A stretch of DNA of 64,000 nucleotides from Massilia mucilaginosa (GTDB lineage: Bacteria; Pseudomonadota; Gammaproteobacteria; Burkholderiales; Burkholderiaceae_D). The position numbers and the translations under genes are program-made. Under the pieces are notes generated by a model. The model worked only from the letters and a program-made list of their open reading frames with translations, made no database searches and was not told the origin of the DNA. Location: contig NZ_WHJH01000006.1 of assembly GCF_011682145.1 (NCBI RefSeq), forward strand, positions 124,001 to 188,000. The letters are read 5' to 3'. Shown in pieces: positions 8,765 to 17,639 of the stretch (the first letter of the stretch is position 1; every line of letters begins with the position of its first letter).

Positions 8765-8902
8765 TAGGAGTTTTGGAGGTTGGGTGCTCGGATTCTGTCG
8801 CCGGTTTTGTAAGTTTTTGCCTTGGCGCGATTCCGGTGGGCAGCCGGTCGTGCCCGACGTACAATACCGCCTTGTTCTTTCTTTCCGCTTCGAGGAATCG
8901 CC

Positions 8903-9364
8903 ATGACCGTCTACGACAAACTGAAATCGCTCAATATCACCCTGAACCCGCCCGCCGCGCCCGTCGCCGCGTATGTGATGTATGTGCAAACCGGGAACTT
9001 GGTGTTTATCTCCGGACACATCGCGAAAAACGCCGATGGTTCCGTCAATGCCGGTCAACTGGGCAAGGATGTCACTACCGAACAGGGCATCAGCGCCGCG
9101 CGCGCGATTGCGATTGATCTGTTGGGCACGCTCCAGGAAGCCTGCGGCGGCGATCTCGGCAAGGTCACACGCGTGGTCAAACTGATGAGCCTGGTCAACT
9201 CGACCCCCGGCTTCACCGACCAGCACCTGGTCACCAACGGCGCCTCGGAGCTGTTGGCCGAGGTGTTCGGCGATGCCGGCAAGCATGCGCGCTCGGCTTT
9301 CGGCGTGGCGCAGAATCCGCGCGGCGCCTGTGTCGAAATCGAAATGATCGTCGAAGTCGCTTAA
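8903..9364 (+). CDS. RidA/YjgF/UK114-family protein
   Basis: A 153-residue member of the RidA superfamily, in the longer subfamily that starts MTVYDKLKSLNITL. RidA proteins form trimers in the cytosol and hydrolyse reactive enamine/imine intermediates such as 2-aminoacrylate released by PLP-dependent dehydratases. The region KHARSAFGVAQ aligns with the ARSCVEVAR segment of RidA, so the imine-hydrolysing Arg appears present as Arg130; NPRGACVEIE gives the conserved end strand. The ATG at 8903 follows GAGGA; an in-frame upstream start at 8822 lacks an equivalent site. It stands between a dehydratase and an aminotransferase, which fits enamine clean-up. Confidence 0.88.
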   Translation: MTVYDKLKSLNITLNPPAAPVAAYVMYVQTGNLVFISGHIAKNADGSVNAGQLGKDVTTEQGISAARAIAIDLLGTLQEACGGDLGKVTRVVKLMSLVNSTPGFTDQHLVTNGASELLAEVFGDAGKHARSAFGVAQNPRGACVEIEMIVEVA

Positions 9365-9382
9365 ACCAATATCAACATCCCG

Positions 9383-9408
9383 GACGCTGCTTATCCGGCG
9401 GCGTCTTT
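9383..9408 (+). terminator. Intrinsic terminator after RidA-family gene
   Basis: An 8-bp stem (gacgctgc 9383-9390 with gcggcgtc 9398-9405, one G-U pair) with a 7-nt loop is followed by TTT, 18 bases after the stop codon. Confidence 0.6.
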
Positions 9409-9478
9409 CCAGCCGCTTACCCAGCGTGCTCTATAATCGGCCCGGTGCGAACCGCGCCGCCTTGACTGTGAGACCAGT

Positions 9479-10672
9479 ATGAAAATCGAGAATCCAAACC
9501 CCATCGAGTGGCGTTTTTCCGAGCGCGCCAGCCAGCTTCAGAGTTCTTTCATCCGCGAGATCCTGAAGATCACCCAGCGTCCGGAGATCATCTCCTTCGC
9601 CGGCGGCCTGCCCTCGCCCGCCACCTTCCCGGTCGAGCACATGAAGGCGGCCTTCGACAAGGTCTTGTCCGAAAACGGTAAAGTGGCATTGCAATACGGC
9701 CCGACCGACGGCTACCCGCTGCTGCGCGAGTGGATCGCCAATTCGCTCTCCACCGCCACCTGCAAGATCCTGCCGGAACAGGTCCTGATGACTTCCGGCT
9801 CGCAGCAGGCGCTCGACTTGCTGGGCAAGGTGCTGATCGACGAAGGCAGCCGCGTGCTGGTCGAAACGCCGAGCTACCTGGGCGCGCTGCAGGCGTTCTC
9901 GGTGTATCGTCCCGAATTCAAGTCGGTCGCCACCGACGAGCATGGCCTGGTGCCGTCCTCGATCGCGGCCGTGGCCGACGGCGCGCGCCTGCTGTACGCG
10001 CTGCCCAACTTCCAGAACCCGACCGGCCGCAGCCTGTCGATCGAGCGCCGCCAGGAGCTGGTCGAAACCTGCGCCCGCCTCGGCCTGCCGCTGATCGAGG
10101 ACGATCCGTACGGCGCGCTGAGCTACAAGGGCGAGCCCTTCCCGAAGATGCTGAACATGAATCCGGACGGCGTCATCTACATGGGCTCGTTCTCGAAGGT
10201 GCTCACGCCGGGCATCCGCCTCGGCTACGTGGTCGCGCCGCTGCCGCTGGTGCGCCGCCTCGAGCTGGCCAAGCAGGCCGCCGACCTGCACACCGCGCAG
10301 CTGACGCAGATGGTGGTCTACGAAGTGGTCAAGGATGGCTTCCTCGACCAGCACATCCCGACCATCCGCGCGCTGTACGCCAACCAGTGCCAGGCGATGC
10401 TCGACGCGGTCACCGAGTTCTTCCCGGAAGGCGTCACCTGGACCAAACCGGAAGGCGGCATGTTCATCTGGGTCACCCTGCCCAAGCATATCGATGCCAT
10501 GAAGCTGCTCGACCAGGCCATCGCGGCCAAGGTGGCCTTCGTGCCGGGCGCGCCGTTCTACGCCAACGAGCCGGAAACCAATACCCTGCGCCTGTCCTTC
10601 GTGACGGTGCCGCCGGAGCGCATCCGTGAGGGCGTCGCCATCCTCGGCAAGCTGATCGCCGCGCAGATGTAA
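9479..10672 (+). CDS. Class I/II aminotransferase (LysN / 2-aminoadipate transaminase type)
   Basis: A 397-residue fold-type-I PLP aminotransferase. It opens with the LysN-like block RASQLQSSFIREILK followed by EIISFAGGLPSPATFP. The Schiff-base lysine is Lys240 in MGSFSKVLTPGIRLGY, and the PLP-binding Asp/Tyr region is PNFQNPTGRSLS then LIEDDPYGALSY. The C-terminal Arg in NTLRLSF binds the substrate carboxylate. Relatives transfer amino groups between 2-aminoadipate, kynurenine, aromatic or branched-chain amino acids and 2-oxoglutarate. Because kynA lies 9 kb upstream, a kynurenine aminotransferase role is possible but not shown. Flanked by terminators on both sides, so probably a single-gene unit. 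Confidence 0.9.
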   Translation: MKIENPNPIEWRFSERASQLQSSFIREILKITQRPEIISFAGGLPSPATFPVEHMKAAFDKVLSENGKVALQYGPTDGYPLLREWIANSLSTATCKILPEQVLMTSGSQQALDLLGKVLIDEGSRVLVETPSYLGALQAFSVYRPEFKSVATDEHGLVPSSIAAVADGARLLYALPNFQNPTGRSLSIERRQELVETCARLGLPLIEDDPYGALSYKGEPFPKMLNMNPDGVIYMGSFSKVLTPGIRLGYVVAPLPLVRRLELAKQAADLHTAQLTQMVVYEVVKDGFLDQHIPTIRALYANQCQAMLDAVTEFFPEGVTWTKPEGGMFIWVTLPKHIDAMKLLDQAIAAKVAFVPGAPFYANEPETNTLRLSFVTVPPERIREGVAILGKLIAAQM

Positions 10673-10692
10673 GCCCGGCCGCGACAGCCCGG

Positions 10693-10726
10693 CGCCGTCC
10701 CCCAGGCAACTGGCGGACGGCGTTTT
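10693..10726 (+). terminator. Intrinsic terminator after aminotransferase gene
   Basis: The stem cgccgtcc (10693-10700) / ggacggcg (10715-10722) continues inward as ccag / ctgg around a GCAA tetraloop, with one C-C mismatch, and is followed by TTTT. This is a strong, classic Rho-independent terminator. Confidence 0.85.
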
Positions 10727-10792
10727 GCATTTGTATGCGGCCTGGGTCGCATGTTATCGTGAGGCATTAACTCAACCGTATCGGGGAAGCGG

Positions 10793-12919
10793 ATGGCCAC
10801 ACGGATCGCGCATGCACGGCTGCTGGCCCTGTCCTTTGCCTCCTCCTGCGCGCTGGCCTGCCACGGCGCGGCCCTGGCCCAGAGCAGCGACGAAGACGAA
10901 CTGGCGCTGACCTACGGCGAGCGCGCCGTGGTCTCGATCGCCACCGGCAGCGCGCAAGCGCTGGCGCGCGCGCCGGCGGTGGCCTCGGTGATCTCGGCGC
11001 ACGACATCGCCGCCATGGGCGCGACCGATCTCGATCAGGCGCTCGCGAGCGTGCCCGGCCTGCACGTGTCCTCGTTTTCGGCGCCGTTCAATCCGATCTA
11101 CAGCATCCGCGGCATCCACAGCGGCTACAACCCGCAGGTGCTGATGCTGGTCAACGGCCTGCCGATCACCTCCGTCTTCGCCGGCAACCGCGGCCAGGCC
11201 TGGGGCGGCATGCCGCTCGAGAACGTGCAGCGGATCGAAGTCATTCGCGGCCCCGGTTCGGCCCTGTACGGCGCCGATGCGTTTTCGGGCGTGATCAACG
11301 TGGTCACCAGGACGGCGGCCGACATCCGCGGCGTCGAAGCGGGCGTACGCCTGGGGAGCTTTCGCAGCCGCGACGCCTGGGTCCAGTCCAGCCATGCCTG
11401 GGGAGCGCTGCGCGCGGCGCTGTACCTGCGCGCCGGCGGCACCGATGGCGCCAGGCGCGTGGTCGAACAGGATGCGCAGAGCGGCCTCGATGCCCTCTTC
11501 GGCACCCGCGCCTCGCGCGCTCCCGGCGTAGCCAGCGCGCAGCGCAAGGCGCTCGACACCCGCGCCGATCTGGAATGGGGCAACTGGCGCCTGCGCGGCG
11601 CCTGGCAGAAGCGCGAGATGGGCATTGGCGTCGGCCTGGCCGATGCGCTCGACCCGGACGCGCGCGTACCGGAAACCCGCACCTACCTGGACTTGAGCTA
11701 CAACCGGGCCGGCATCGCGCCGCACTGGGACCTGGCGCTGGTGGCGGGCTACCACGCGCTCAACAACCGTCCGGGCGAACCGGCCTACCGCCTGTTCCCG
11801 GCCGGCGCCTTCGGTGGCGCCTACCCCGGCGGGGTGGTGGGCAATCCGGGCCACGCCGAGCGCCATTACAACGCCAGCGTGTCGGCCTTCTACACGGGCC
11901 TGGACGCGCACCGCATCCGCATCGGCGCCGGCTACCGGGTCGACGACCTGCACAGCGCCACCGAGATGAAGAACTTCAGCTTCGTGCTCACGCCGGGCGT
12001 GGGCGCCACCCTCCGTCCCCTGCCCGCGCTGGTCGACGCCACCGGCAATCCGGCGCTGGTGTACCTGACCCCGCACAAGCGCAACATCGAGTATGCCTTT
12101 GCGCAGGACGAATGGCGCATCGCCAACGACTGGACCCTGACCGCCGGCGTGCGCCACGACCGCTATTCGGACTTCGGCGGCACCACCAATCCGCGCGCGG
12201 CGCTGGTGTGGGACGCGGCCTACAACGTCATCGTCAAGGCCATCTACGGACGCGCCTTCCGGGCGCCGCACTTCGTCGAGCAGTACACGATCAACAACCC
12301 GGTCAACGTGGGCAATCCGAACCTCCATCCCGAAACCATCGAGACCGGCGAACTGGCCGTGTCATGGCAGCCGGCCAGCGACTGGCGCACCAGCGTCAAT
12401 CTGTTCCGCTACCGCATGCGCGACATCATCGTGGCCGCGCCCAACGCCGATCCGGGTACCGGCAAGACCTTTCGCAACACCGGCGACCAGCATGGACGCG
12501 GCGCCGAATTCGAGGCCGCCTGGACGCCCCTGCGCGCGCTGCACCTGGCCGCCAGCGCCTCGTACCAGCGCAGCGTCGATCAAGCCAGCGGCCAGGATGC
12601 GGGGCTGGCGCCGCACAGGCGCCTGTTCGCGCGCGCCGACTGGCGTGCGGCGCCGTCGTGGCAGTTGGGCGCGACCGTCAATCACGTGGCCGGACGCCGG
12701 CGCGAACCGGGCGACGCGCGCGCGCCCGTGGCCGACTACACCACGACCGATGTCAGCGTGCTGCGCGAGCGCCTGTCGGGCAACTGGGAACTGCGCGCGT
12801 CGGTGCTGAACCTGTTCGACCGCGACGTGCGCGAGCCGAGCGCCGCGCCCGGGAATATTCCGTTCGACCTGCCGCTGCCCGGGCGCGCATTCTCGCTGCA
12901 ACTGCGCCACGCCATGTAG
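10793..12919 (+). CDS. TonB-dependent outer-membrane receptor (BtuB/colicin-receptor-like)
   Basis: A 708-residue outer-membrane receptor. The signal peptide (about 1-30) ends AALAQ. The plug (about 45-165) has VASVISAHDIAAMGATDLDQ and the conserved RIEVIRGPGSALYGADAFSG then VINVVTR. A 22-strand barrel (about 200-708) follows, ending with the aromatic-rich AFSLQLRHAM; the terminal Met instead of Phe is slightly unusual. It imports a bulky ligand using TonB energy. Plug style resembles vitamin B12/catecholate receptors, and bluB (lower ligand of B12) lies 2.5 kb downstream, but no cobalamin riboswitch is seen upstream. Ligand unproven. Confidence 0.88.
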   Translation: MATRIAHARLLALSFASSCALACHGAALAQSSDEDELALTYGERAVVSIATGSAQALARAPAVASVISAHDIAAMGATDLDQALASVPGLHVSSFSAPFNPIYSIRGIHSGYNPQVLMLVNGLPITSVFAGNRGQAWGGMPLENVQRIEVIRGPGSALYGADAFSGVINVVTRTAADIRGVEAGVRLGSFRSRDAWVQSSHAWGALRAALYLRAGGTDGARRVVEQDAQSGLDALFGTRASRAPGVASAQRKALDTRADLEWGNWRLRGAWQKREMGIGVGLADALDPDARVPETRTYLDLSYNRAGIAPHWDLALVAGYHALNNRPGEPAYRLFPAGAFGGAYPGGVVGNPGHAERHYNASVSAFYTGLDAHRIRIGAGYRVDDLHSATEMKNFSFVLTPGVGATLRPLPALVDATGNPALVYLTPHKRNIEYAFAQDEWRIANDWTLTAGVRHDRYSDFGGTTNPRAALVWDAAYNVIVKAIYGRAFRAPHFVEQYTINNPVNVGNPNLHPETIETGELAVSWQPASDWRTSVNLFRYRMRDIIVAAPNADPGTGKTFRNTGDQHGRGAEFEAAWTPLRALHLAASASYQRSVDQASGQDAGLAPHRRLFARADWRAAPSWQLGATVNHVAGRRREPGDARAPVADYTTTDVSVLRERLSGNWELRASVLNLFDRDVREPSAAPGNIPFDLPLPGRAFSLQLRHAM

Positions 12920-12930
12920 GCGGCGCCGGG

Positions 12931-14358
12931 TCAGGGCCGCGTTCTGAAGGCGGCCACATACTCGCCGCGCGAGGTTTCAATGACCGCGCTGGCGCCTTCC
13001 AGGCGAACCCCGCTCACAACCGGTTCCGGCCCTGGCGCGCAGATTGCCGCCGGACAGGTGCGCTGGCCCTCGAAGCGGGCCAGCGGCCTGAGACTTTTCC
13101 GGTCGAGGACATACACGACCTGGCGCAGCCCGGCGTCGCCGGGACGCGTCAGGTCGCCGGCCAGCACGACATAGCTGGCCGAACAAAAGCCGGCCATGCG
13201 GTCCATCCGCCCTCCCAGGATAACTTCGCGCCCGTCCAGCGAGCGCAGGCGCGCGATGCCGTCGATGTCGGCGCTCCCGACCGGACAGCGCTGGCGCGCC
13301 GCTTCGGCACGCGCCAGCGGCGTGCCGCGCGCGAATGGCAGGTTTTGGCCCATGGCGCGCAGCAGCGCCCACCCATACTCGGAGTGCAGCCCGACATTCG
13401 GCGCGCGCGCCATGAGCGGGCACAGACTGCGGTGGCGGCCGCGGCCGCTGGACACGCTGGCTACCCGCTGCTCGTACAGCAGCCGGCGCGGTGCGCCTTT
13501 GAGCAAGCGCAGCACGGCGCCGTCGCCCTGCGCTTTGATCTGCAGCAGCAGCGTGCCGGGCTGCGCCGCCTGCCGGATCATCAAGCTGTCTTCCCGGTCG
13601 GAATACGCGATCCAGGCCGACCCGTCGGCGTGCGCCCCGGTGAACCCGCCGGGCAGTGCCAGCGCCGGCCCCGCACCCGGCTGCTGCAGCACCTGCGCAT
13701 CGATGTCGAGCACCAGCGGTTCGCCCTCGGGCGCGTCCGACGGCAGCGGCCAGGTCAGCGGGATGGGGCACAAGTCGCTGGTGGTGTAGATCATGCCGAG
13801 AGGCAGAAGCAAGGCGCGGTCCTCATGGCCGGCGACGCGCCACTGGCGCGCATGGGGCGATACCGCCGCGACGAAACTGAGCACCATCAGCAGCCCCAGG
13901 AGCAGCGCGCCGCGCGCACCGATGATCCCGCGCCTGGCGGCCGTGGCGGCGGTCAGCAGCACCAGCGACCAGAGCCACATGAATGCGCCCCATCCCCAGC
14001 TGACCGCGTGCACGCCGTGCCCGCCCTTCATGCCTGGAATGCCGTTCAACAGCGGCAAGGTGGCGGCGAACAGGAGCATGAGCACGATGGACTTGCGCGG
14101 CACCTTGCCGATGCACAAACGCCACGCCGCGAACAGGAAGAAGGGATTGGCATACACCGCCCAGCCGTTCGCGGCCCAGCCGAATAACAGGCCCAGCAGC
14201 AAGACGCCGCCGCCCGGCAGAGGGGGACTGTAGGCACCGGTGGCAAACACCGGGCTGCCCATGGAAATCATCCATGCGAGCAGCGCCGCGCCCAGCAGGA
14301 CAACATCGACCGGCCGCGGTTGCGTGGGTGTGCTGGGAGAAGTCATCGTCGATTGCAC
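12931..14358 (-). CDS. Membrane protein of unknown function with large soluble C-terminal half
   Basis: Not recognised. The 475-residue product has five or six hydrophobic helices in residues about 15-165, including LLGAALLAWMISMGSPVFAT and WLWSLVLLTAATAA. A soluble, probably periplasmic region of about 300 residues follows. That region has scattered Cys residues (for example DLCPIPLTWP, HRSLCPLMAR, RQRCPVGSAD, RTCPAAICAPG), which could form disulfides, and beta-rich stretches. The GTG at 14358 is preferred because AAGGG lies about 9 bases upstream; an ATG at 14346 is the alternative. It converges on the TonB receptor with only 11 bp between stops, and diverges from the RsbQ-like gene. Function unknown. 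Confidence 0.75.
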   Translation of the reverse strand: MQSTMTSPSTPTQPRPVDVVLLGAALLAWMISMGSPVFATGAYSPPLPGGGVLLLGLLFGWAANGWAVYANPFFLFAAWRLCIGKVPRKSIVLMLLFAATLPLLNGIPGMKGGHGVHAVSWGWGAFMWLWSLVLLTAATAARRGIIGARGALLLGLLMVLSFVAAVSPHARQWRVAGHEDRALLLPLGMIYTTSDLCPIPLTWPLPSDAPEGEPLVLDIDAQVLQQPGAGPALALPGGFTGAHADGSAWIAYSDREDSLMIRQAAQPGTLLLQIKAQGDGAVLRLLKGAPRRLLYEQRVASVSSGRGRHRSLCPLMARAPNVGLHSEYGWALLRAMGQNLPFARGTPLARAEAARQRCPVGSADIDGIARLRSLDGREVILGGRMDRMAGFCSASYVVLAGDLTRPGDAGLRQVVYVLDRKSLRPLARFEGQRTCPAAICAPGPEPVVSGVRLEGASAVIETSRGEYVAAFRTRP

Positions 14359-14401
14359 CAGAAAATGCCCTTCGGAAGGGTTCCGGTCAAGGGCGGGCGC
14401 T

Positions 14402-14407
14402 ATTATA
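14402..14407 (-). promoter_or_regulatory. -10 box (TATAAT) for the orphan membrane protein gene
   Basis: The minus strand reads TATAAT at 14407-14402, 44 bases before the GTG at 14358. No good -35 match lies 16-18 bp further out. The rest of the 202-bp divergent gap (14359-14560) also has a plausible plus-strand pair, ttgtca (14455-14460) and tgataa (14479-14484), for the RsbQ-like gene. Confidence 0.4.
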
Positions 14408-14560
14408 CGAGCAGCAAGTCGGGCGCTTTACCCACCATGCATATAGCGACACAATTGTCATGAAAGACACATTTGTATTGATAACAGGAATAGAATAAGC
14501 CGACAACAGCGCGCTCTGACAGGTACGCGAGCCAATGCTGTGCTCACTCTTGGATGGGCC

Positions 14561-15364
14561 ATGAATATTCAACAACGCAACAACGTGAATTTTTACGGAA
14601 CCGGTTCCTCCACCCTGGTATTCGGCCACGGCTTCGGCTGCGACCAGAGCATGTGGCGCAAGCTGCTGCCCGCCTTTTCCGGCCGCTACAAGATCATCGT
14701 CTACGACCTGGTCGGCAGCGGCAAGTCGGACCTGTCGGCCTACAACGAATTCGACTACGCCACCCTGCACCGCCACGGCGAAGACCTGCTCGAGATCATC
14801 CACGAATTCGCCAACGAGCCGGTGCTCTTCATCGGCCATTCTGTCAGCGCCATGATCGGCATGCTGGCCGCGATCCGCGAGCCGGCCATGTTCGCCGGCC
14901 AGGTGATGGTGGGGCCGTCGCCCTGTTTCATCAACGATGGCGATTACATCGGCGGCTTTAACCGCGAGGATATCGACACCCTGCTGCGCCTCATGCACGA
15001 CAACTACCTCAAGTGGGCGGCCAACATGGCGCCACTGATCATGGGCGCGCCCGGCCAGCCCGACCTGCAGCAGGAGCTGACCGCCAGCTTTTGCCGCAAC
15101 GACCCCGAAATCGCCAGGCACTTCGCGCGCGTCACGTTCCTGTCGGACCACCGCGCCGACGTGCCGCGCTCGCACACGCCCACCCTGGTATTGCAAAGCA
15201 CCGACGACATGATCGCCCCGCGCGAAGTGGGCGAATACATGCGCTTGCACCTGCCGGTGAGCTGGCTGGCGTTTGTCGACAATATCGGACACTGCCCGCA
15301 CATGAGCGCGGCGAGCGAAAGCACGGAGCTGATCCAGACCTTCATCTCGCGTTTGCTCAAGTAG
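14561..15364 (+). CDS. RsbQ-like alpha/beta hydrolase
   Basis: A 267-residue alpha/beta hydrolase that matches Bacillus subtilis RsbQ along its length, with hallmark blocks FGHGFGCDQSMW, YDLVGSGKSDLSAYN, VMVGPSPCFIND and NIGHCPHMS. The triad is Ser94 (IGHSVSA), Asp215 or Asp216 (STDDMIAP) and His244. RsbQ partners the PAS-phosphatase RsbP to sense energy stress, probably by processing a small hydrophobic ligand. No PAS protein partner is encoded next to it here. The ATG at 14561 gives the family length; GTG 14540 would add seven residues. It is followed 15 bp later by bluB. Confidence 0.88.
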   Translation: MNIQQRNNVNFYGTGSSTLVFGHGFGCDQSMWRKLLPAFSGRYKIIVYDLVGSGKSDLSAYNEFDYATLHRHGEDLLEIIHEFANEPVLFIGHSVSAMIGMLAAIREPAMFAGQVMVGPSPCFINDGDYIGGFNREDIDTLLRLMHDNYLKWAANMAPLIMGAPGQPDLQQELTASFCRNDPEIARHFARVTFLSDHRADVPRSHTPTLVLQSTDDMIAPREVGEYMRLHLPVSWLAFVDNIGHCPHMSAASESTELIQTFISRLLK

Positions 15365-15379
15365 CCGGGCTGCCCGATA

Positions 15380-16102
15380 ATGGCGGCACCGGCGGCGCAA
15401 TCCGCGCCGCCCGCCACCTGCGAGACCAGCTTGAGCGACCAATTCAGCCAGAACGACATCGACGCCGTCTACCGCGCCATCGCCGCGCGCCGCGACGTGC
15501 GCCATTTTGTACCGGGCGCCATCGGCGAAGAACTGTTCGCGCGCTTGATCAAGGCGGCGCACCAAGCGCCCAGCGTGGGGATGATGCAGCCGTGGCGCTT
15601 CATCCGCATCCGCAGCGACGCCGTGCGCGAGGCGATCGTGGCGCTGGTCGACGAGGAGCGGCTGGCCACCGCCGAGGCGCTCGGCGAGCGCGGTTCGGAA
15701 TTCATGCGGCTCAAGGTCGAGGGAATCCGCGAATGCGGCGAGCTGCTGGTGGCGGCGCTGATGGACCGGCGCGAGGAGTATGTGTTCGGACGGCGCACCT
15801 TGCCCGAGATGGACCTGGCGTCGGTGGCCTGCGCGCTGCAGAACATGTGGCTGGCCTCGCGCGCGGAAGGGGTCGGGATGGGCTGGGTGTCGCTGTTCGA
15901 TCCCGCCAGGCTGGCCGCGCTGCTGTCGATTCCCGAGGGCGGCAAGCCGGTGGCGGTGGTCTGCATCGGCCATGTGGCGCAGTTTTATCCTATGCCGATG
16001 CTGGAGATGGAGGGGTGGGAGACGCGCCGCAAGCTGGCCGACATGGTGTGCGTCGATCGCTGGGATTTCCCAGGCCTCAAGGCTTCTTCGGATACCCCGT
16101 AA
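15380..16102 (+). CDS. bluB: 5,6-dimethylbenzimidazole synthase BluB
   Basis: A 240-residue flavin-destroying enzyme that converts reduced FMN and O2 to 5,6-dimethylbenzimidazole, the lower ligand of vitamin B12. It has the nitroreductase fold with BluB-specific blocks: [12 protein letters not shown] (FMN phosphate), [17 protein letters not shown], and [20 protein letters not shown] then [11 protein letters not shown]. The N-terminal 20 residues are low-complexity and may start later. No other cobalamin gene is visible, so it may serve salvaged corrinoids. Its last 26 bp overlap, tail to tail, the end of the FGGY kinase gene on the other strand. Confidence 0.93.
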   Translation: MAAPAAQSAPPATCETSLSDQFSQNDIDAVYRAIAARRDVRHFVPGAIGEELFARLIKAAHQAPSVGMMQPWRFIRIRSDAVREAIVALVDEERLATAEALGERGSEFMRLKVEGIRECGELLVAALMDRREEYVFGRRTLPEMDLASVACALQNMWLASRAEGVGMGWVSLFDPARLAALLSIPEGGKPVAVVCIGHVAQFYPMPMLEMEGWETRRKLADMVCVDRWDFPGLKASSDTP

Positions 16103-17639
16103 TCTCCGCAATCTGCGCATACATCGGCTGCAAGCGCGCGTACATCTTGCGGTACACCTGCCTGTACAAACGGTCGTACATGACCCGGTTCGCCGCAATC
16201 GGCTCGAACACCCGCCCGATGCGCGTCATCCCGGCAATGGCCGCCGCAAAGTCCGGATACAAGCCCAGCCCCACCGCCGCCGCGATCGCCGCCCCCAGTC
16301 CCGACGTTTCATACACATGCGGACGGGCGGTCGGCAGCCCGAAAATATCGGCCGTCAGCTGCATCGCCGCGTCGCTCTGCGAGCCGCCGCCCGACACGCG
16401 CAACTCGGTAATCAAGACCCCGCTGCGCTTCTCGGTGCGCTCCTTCCCCTCGCGCAGCGCGTACGCCAGCCCTTCCAGGATCGCCCGGTACACATGCGCG
16501 CGCGTGTGCACATCGCCAAAGCCGATGATCGCGCCCTTCGCCTCCGGTCCCGGCACCCGGATGCCCGGACTCCAGTAAGGCTGCAGCATCAGCCCCATGG
16601 CGCCGGCCGGCACCGCATTGACCAGTTCATCGAACAACTGCTCCGGCGCCACATCTTCTTCCAGTGCGCGCGCACGCTCGTGGTGGCCGAACTGCTCCTT
16701 GAACCAGTTCACCATCCAGTAGCCGCGAAAAATCTGCACCTCGGTGCTGTAGGTATCGGGTATGGCGGCCGGGTATGGCGGAATGAAGGGCGTCACCTCC
16801 ACGTAGCGGCGGCTGGTGGTGTTGATGGTGGCCGTGGTGCCGTAACTGAGGCACCCGATGTGCGGCGCCTGGCAGCCGGCGCCGATCACTTCGCACGCCT
16901 TGTCGGCGGCCGCCGCCAGCAGCGGCGTGCCGGCCGGGATGCCGGTCATGGCGGCCACCGCAGCGTCGATCCTGCCGATCACCGTGCCCGGCGCCACCAG
17001 CTCGGGCAGCATCTGCGGCGTGATCGCGAGCGCCTGCCACTTCCAGTCGCGCGGCCCGGCCCAGCGCTGGCGCTTGTAGTCGAACGGCAGATACGCCACC
17101 TGCGAGCCGGTCGAATCGACATAGCGCCCGCACAGGCGAAAATGCAGATAGCCCGACAACAGCAGCACCTTGTGCGTGCGCGCCCATACCTCCGGCTGGT
17201 GCGCCTTGATCCAGTTGACCTCGGCCTCGCCGCGAAAATAGTCGATCGTGCCCTTGACCCGCGCCAGCCGGAACGCCAGGTTCCACCACATGCCCACTTG
17301 CGGCGCCGCGTCGGTGCGGCGCTGGTCCAGCCAGGTGATGGCCGGGCGCAGCGGCACGCCGTCGATGCCGACGTTGATCACCGTGCCGCGCTGGGTGGTC
17401 ACCGCCACGCCCGCTACGGCCGCCTTGTCGGCGCCCGGCTGCCGCCACAGCTCGTTGCAGGCGCGGCACAGCGACTGCCAGTAATCTTCCGGATCGTGCT
17501 CGGCCCAGCCGGGATGCGCCGAAAAGTAGCTCTCGAAATGCACCTGCGCTTTGGCGACGATATTGCCATGCAGGTCGAACAGGATCGCGCGCACGCTCTG
17601 GGTGCCGTTGTCGATGGCGAGGATGGTTCGATGGGTCAT
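16077..17639 (-). CDS. FGGY-family carbohydrate kinase (glycerol kinase-like)
   Basis: A 520-residue sugar/polyol kinase of the FGGY (actin-like ATPase) superfamily. The N-terminal [18 protein letters not shown] is the phosphate-1 motif, and the C-terminal [20 protein letters not shown] is the adenosine-binding signature. [11 protein letters not shown] corresponds to the substrate loop of glycerol/xylulose kinases. The ATG at 17639 overlaps the GlpD-like stop as ATGA, so it is the third gene of an operon with an AGPS-like oxidase and a GlpD-like dehydrogenase. It would phosphorylate glycerol, glyceraldehyde, dihydroxyacetone or an alkyl-glycerol; the true substrate is not known. It is longer and divergent from canonical GlpK. 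Confidence 0.88.
   Translation of the reverse strand: MTHRTILAIDNGTQSVRAILFDLHGNIVAKAQVHFESYFSAHPGWAEHDPEDYWQSLCRACNELWRQPGADKAAVAGVAVTTQRGTVINVGIDGVPLRPAITWLDQRRTDAAPQVGMWWNLAFRLARVKGTIDYFRGEAEVNWIKAHQPEVWARTHKVLLLSGYLHFRLCGRYVDSTGSQVAYLPFDYKRQRWAGPRDWKWQALAITPQMLPELVAPGTVIGRIDAAVAAMTGIPAGTPLLAAAADKACEVIGAGCQAPHIGCLSYGTTATINTTSRRYVEVTPFIPPYPAAIPDTYSTEVQIFRGYWMVNWFKEQFGHHERARALEEDVAPEQLFDELVNAVPAGAMGLMLQPYWSPGIRVPGPEAKGAIIGFGDVHTRAHVYRAILEGLAYALREGKERTEKRSGVLITELRVSGGGSQSDAAMQLTADIFGLPTARPHVYETSGLGAAIAAAVGLGLYPDFAAAIAGMTRIGRVFEPIAANRVMYDRLYRQVYRKMYARLQPMYAQIAEITGYPKKP

Noticed and set aside
8598-8864. Open frames within the 8573-8902 gap
   Set aside because: They span the inverted-repeat element, lack start signals and show no domain.
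10727-10792. Cobalamin riboswitch before the first TonB receptor
   Set aside because: The gap between the terminator and the start codon is too short and has no B12-box-like sequence.
10772-14187. Long open frames antisense to, or in another frame of, the TonB receptor and orphan membrane gene
   Set aside because: No motifs, extreme Arg/Ala/Gly content, and they overlap genes with clear signal peptides and domains.
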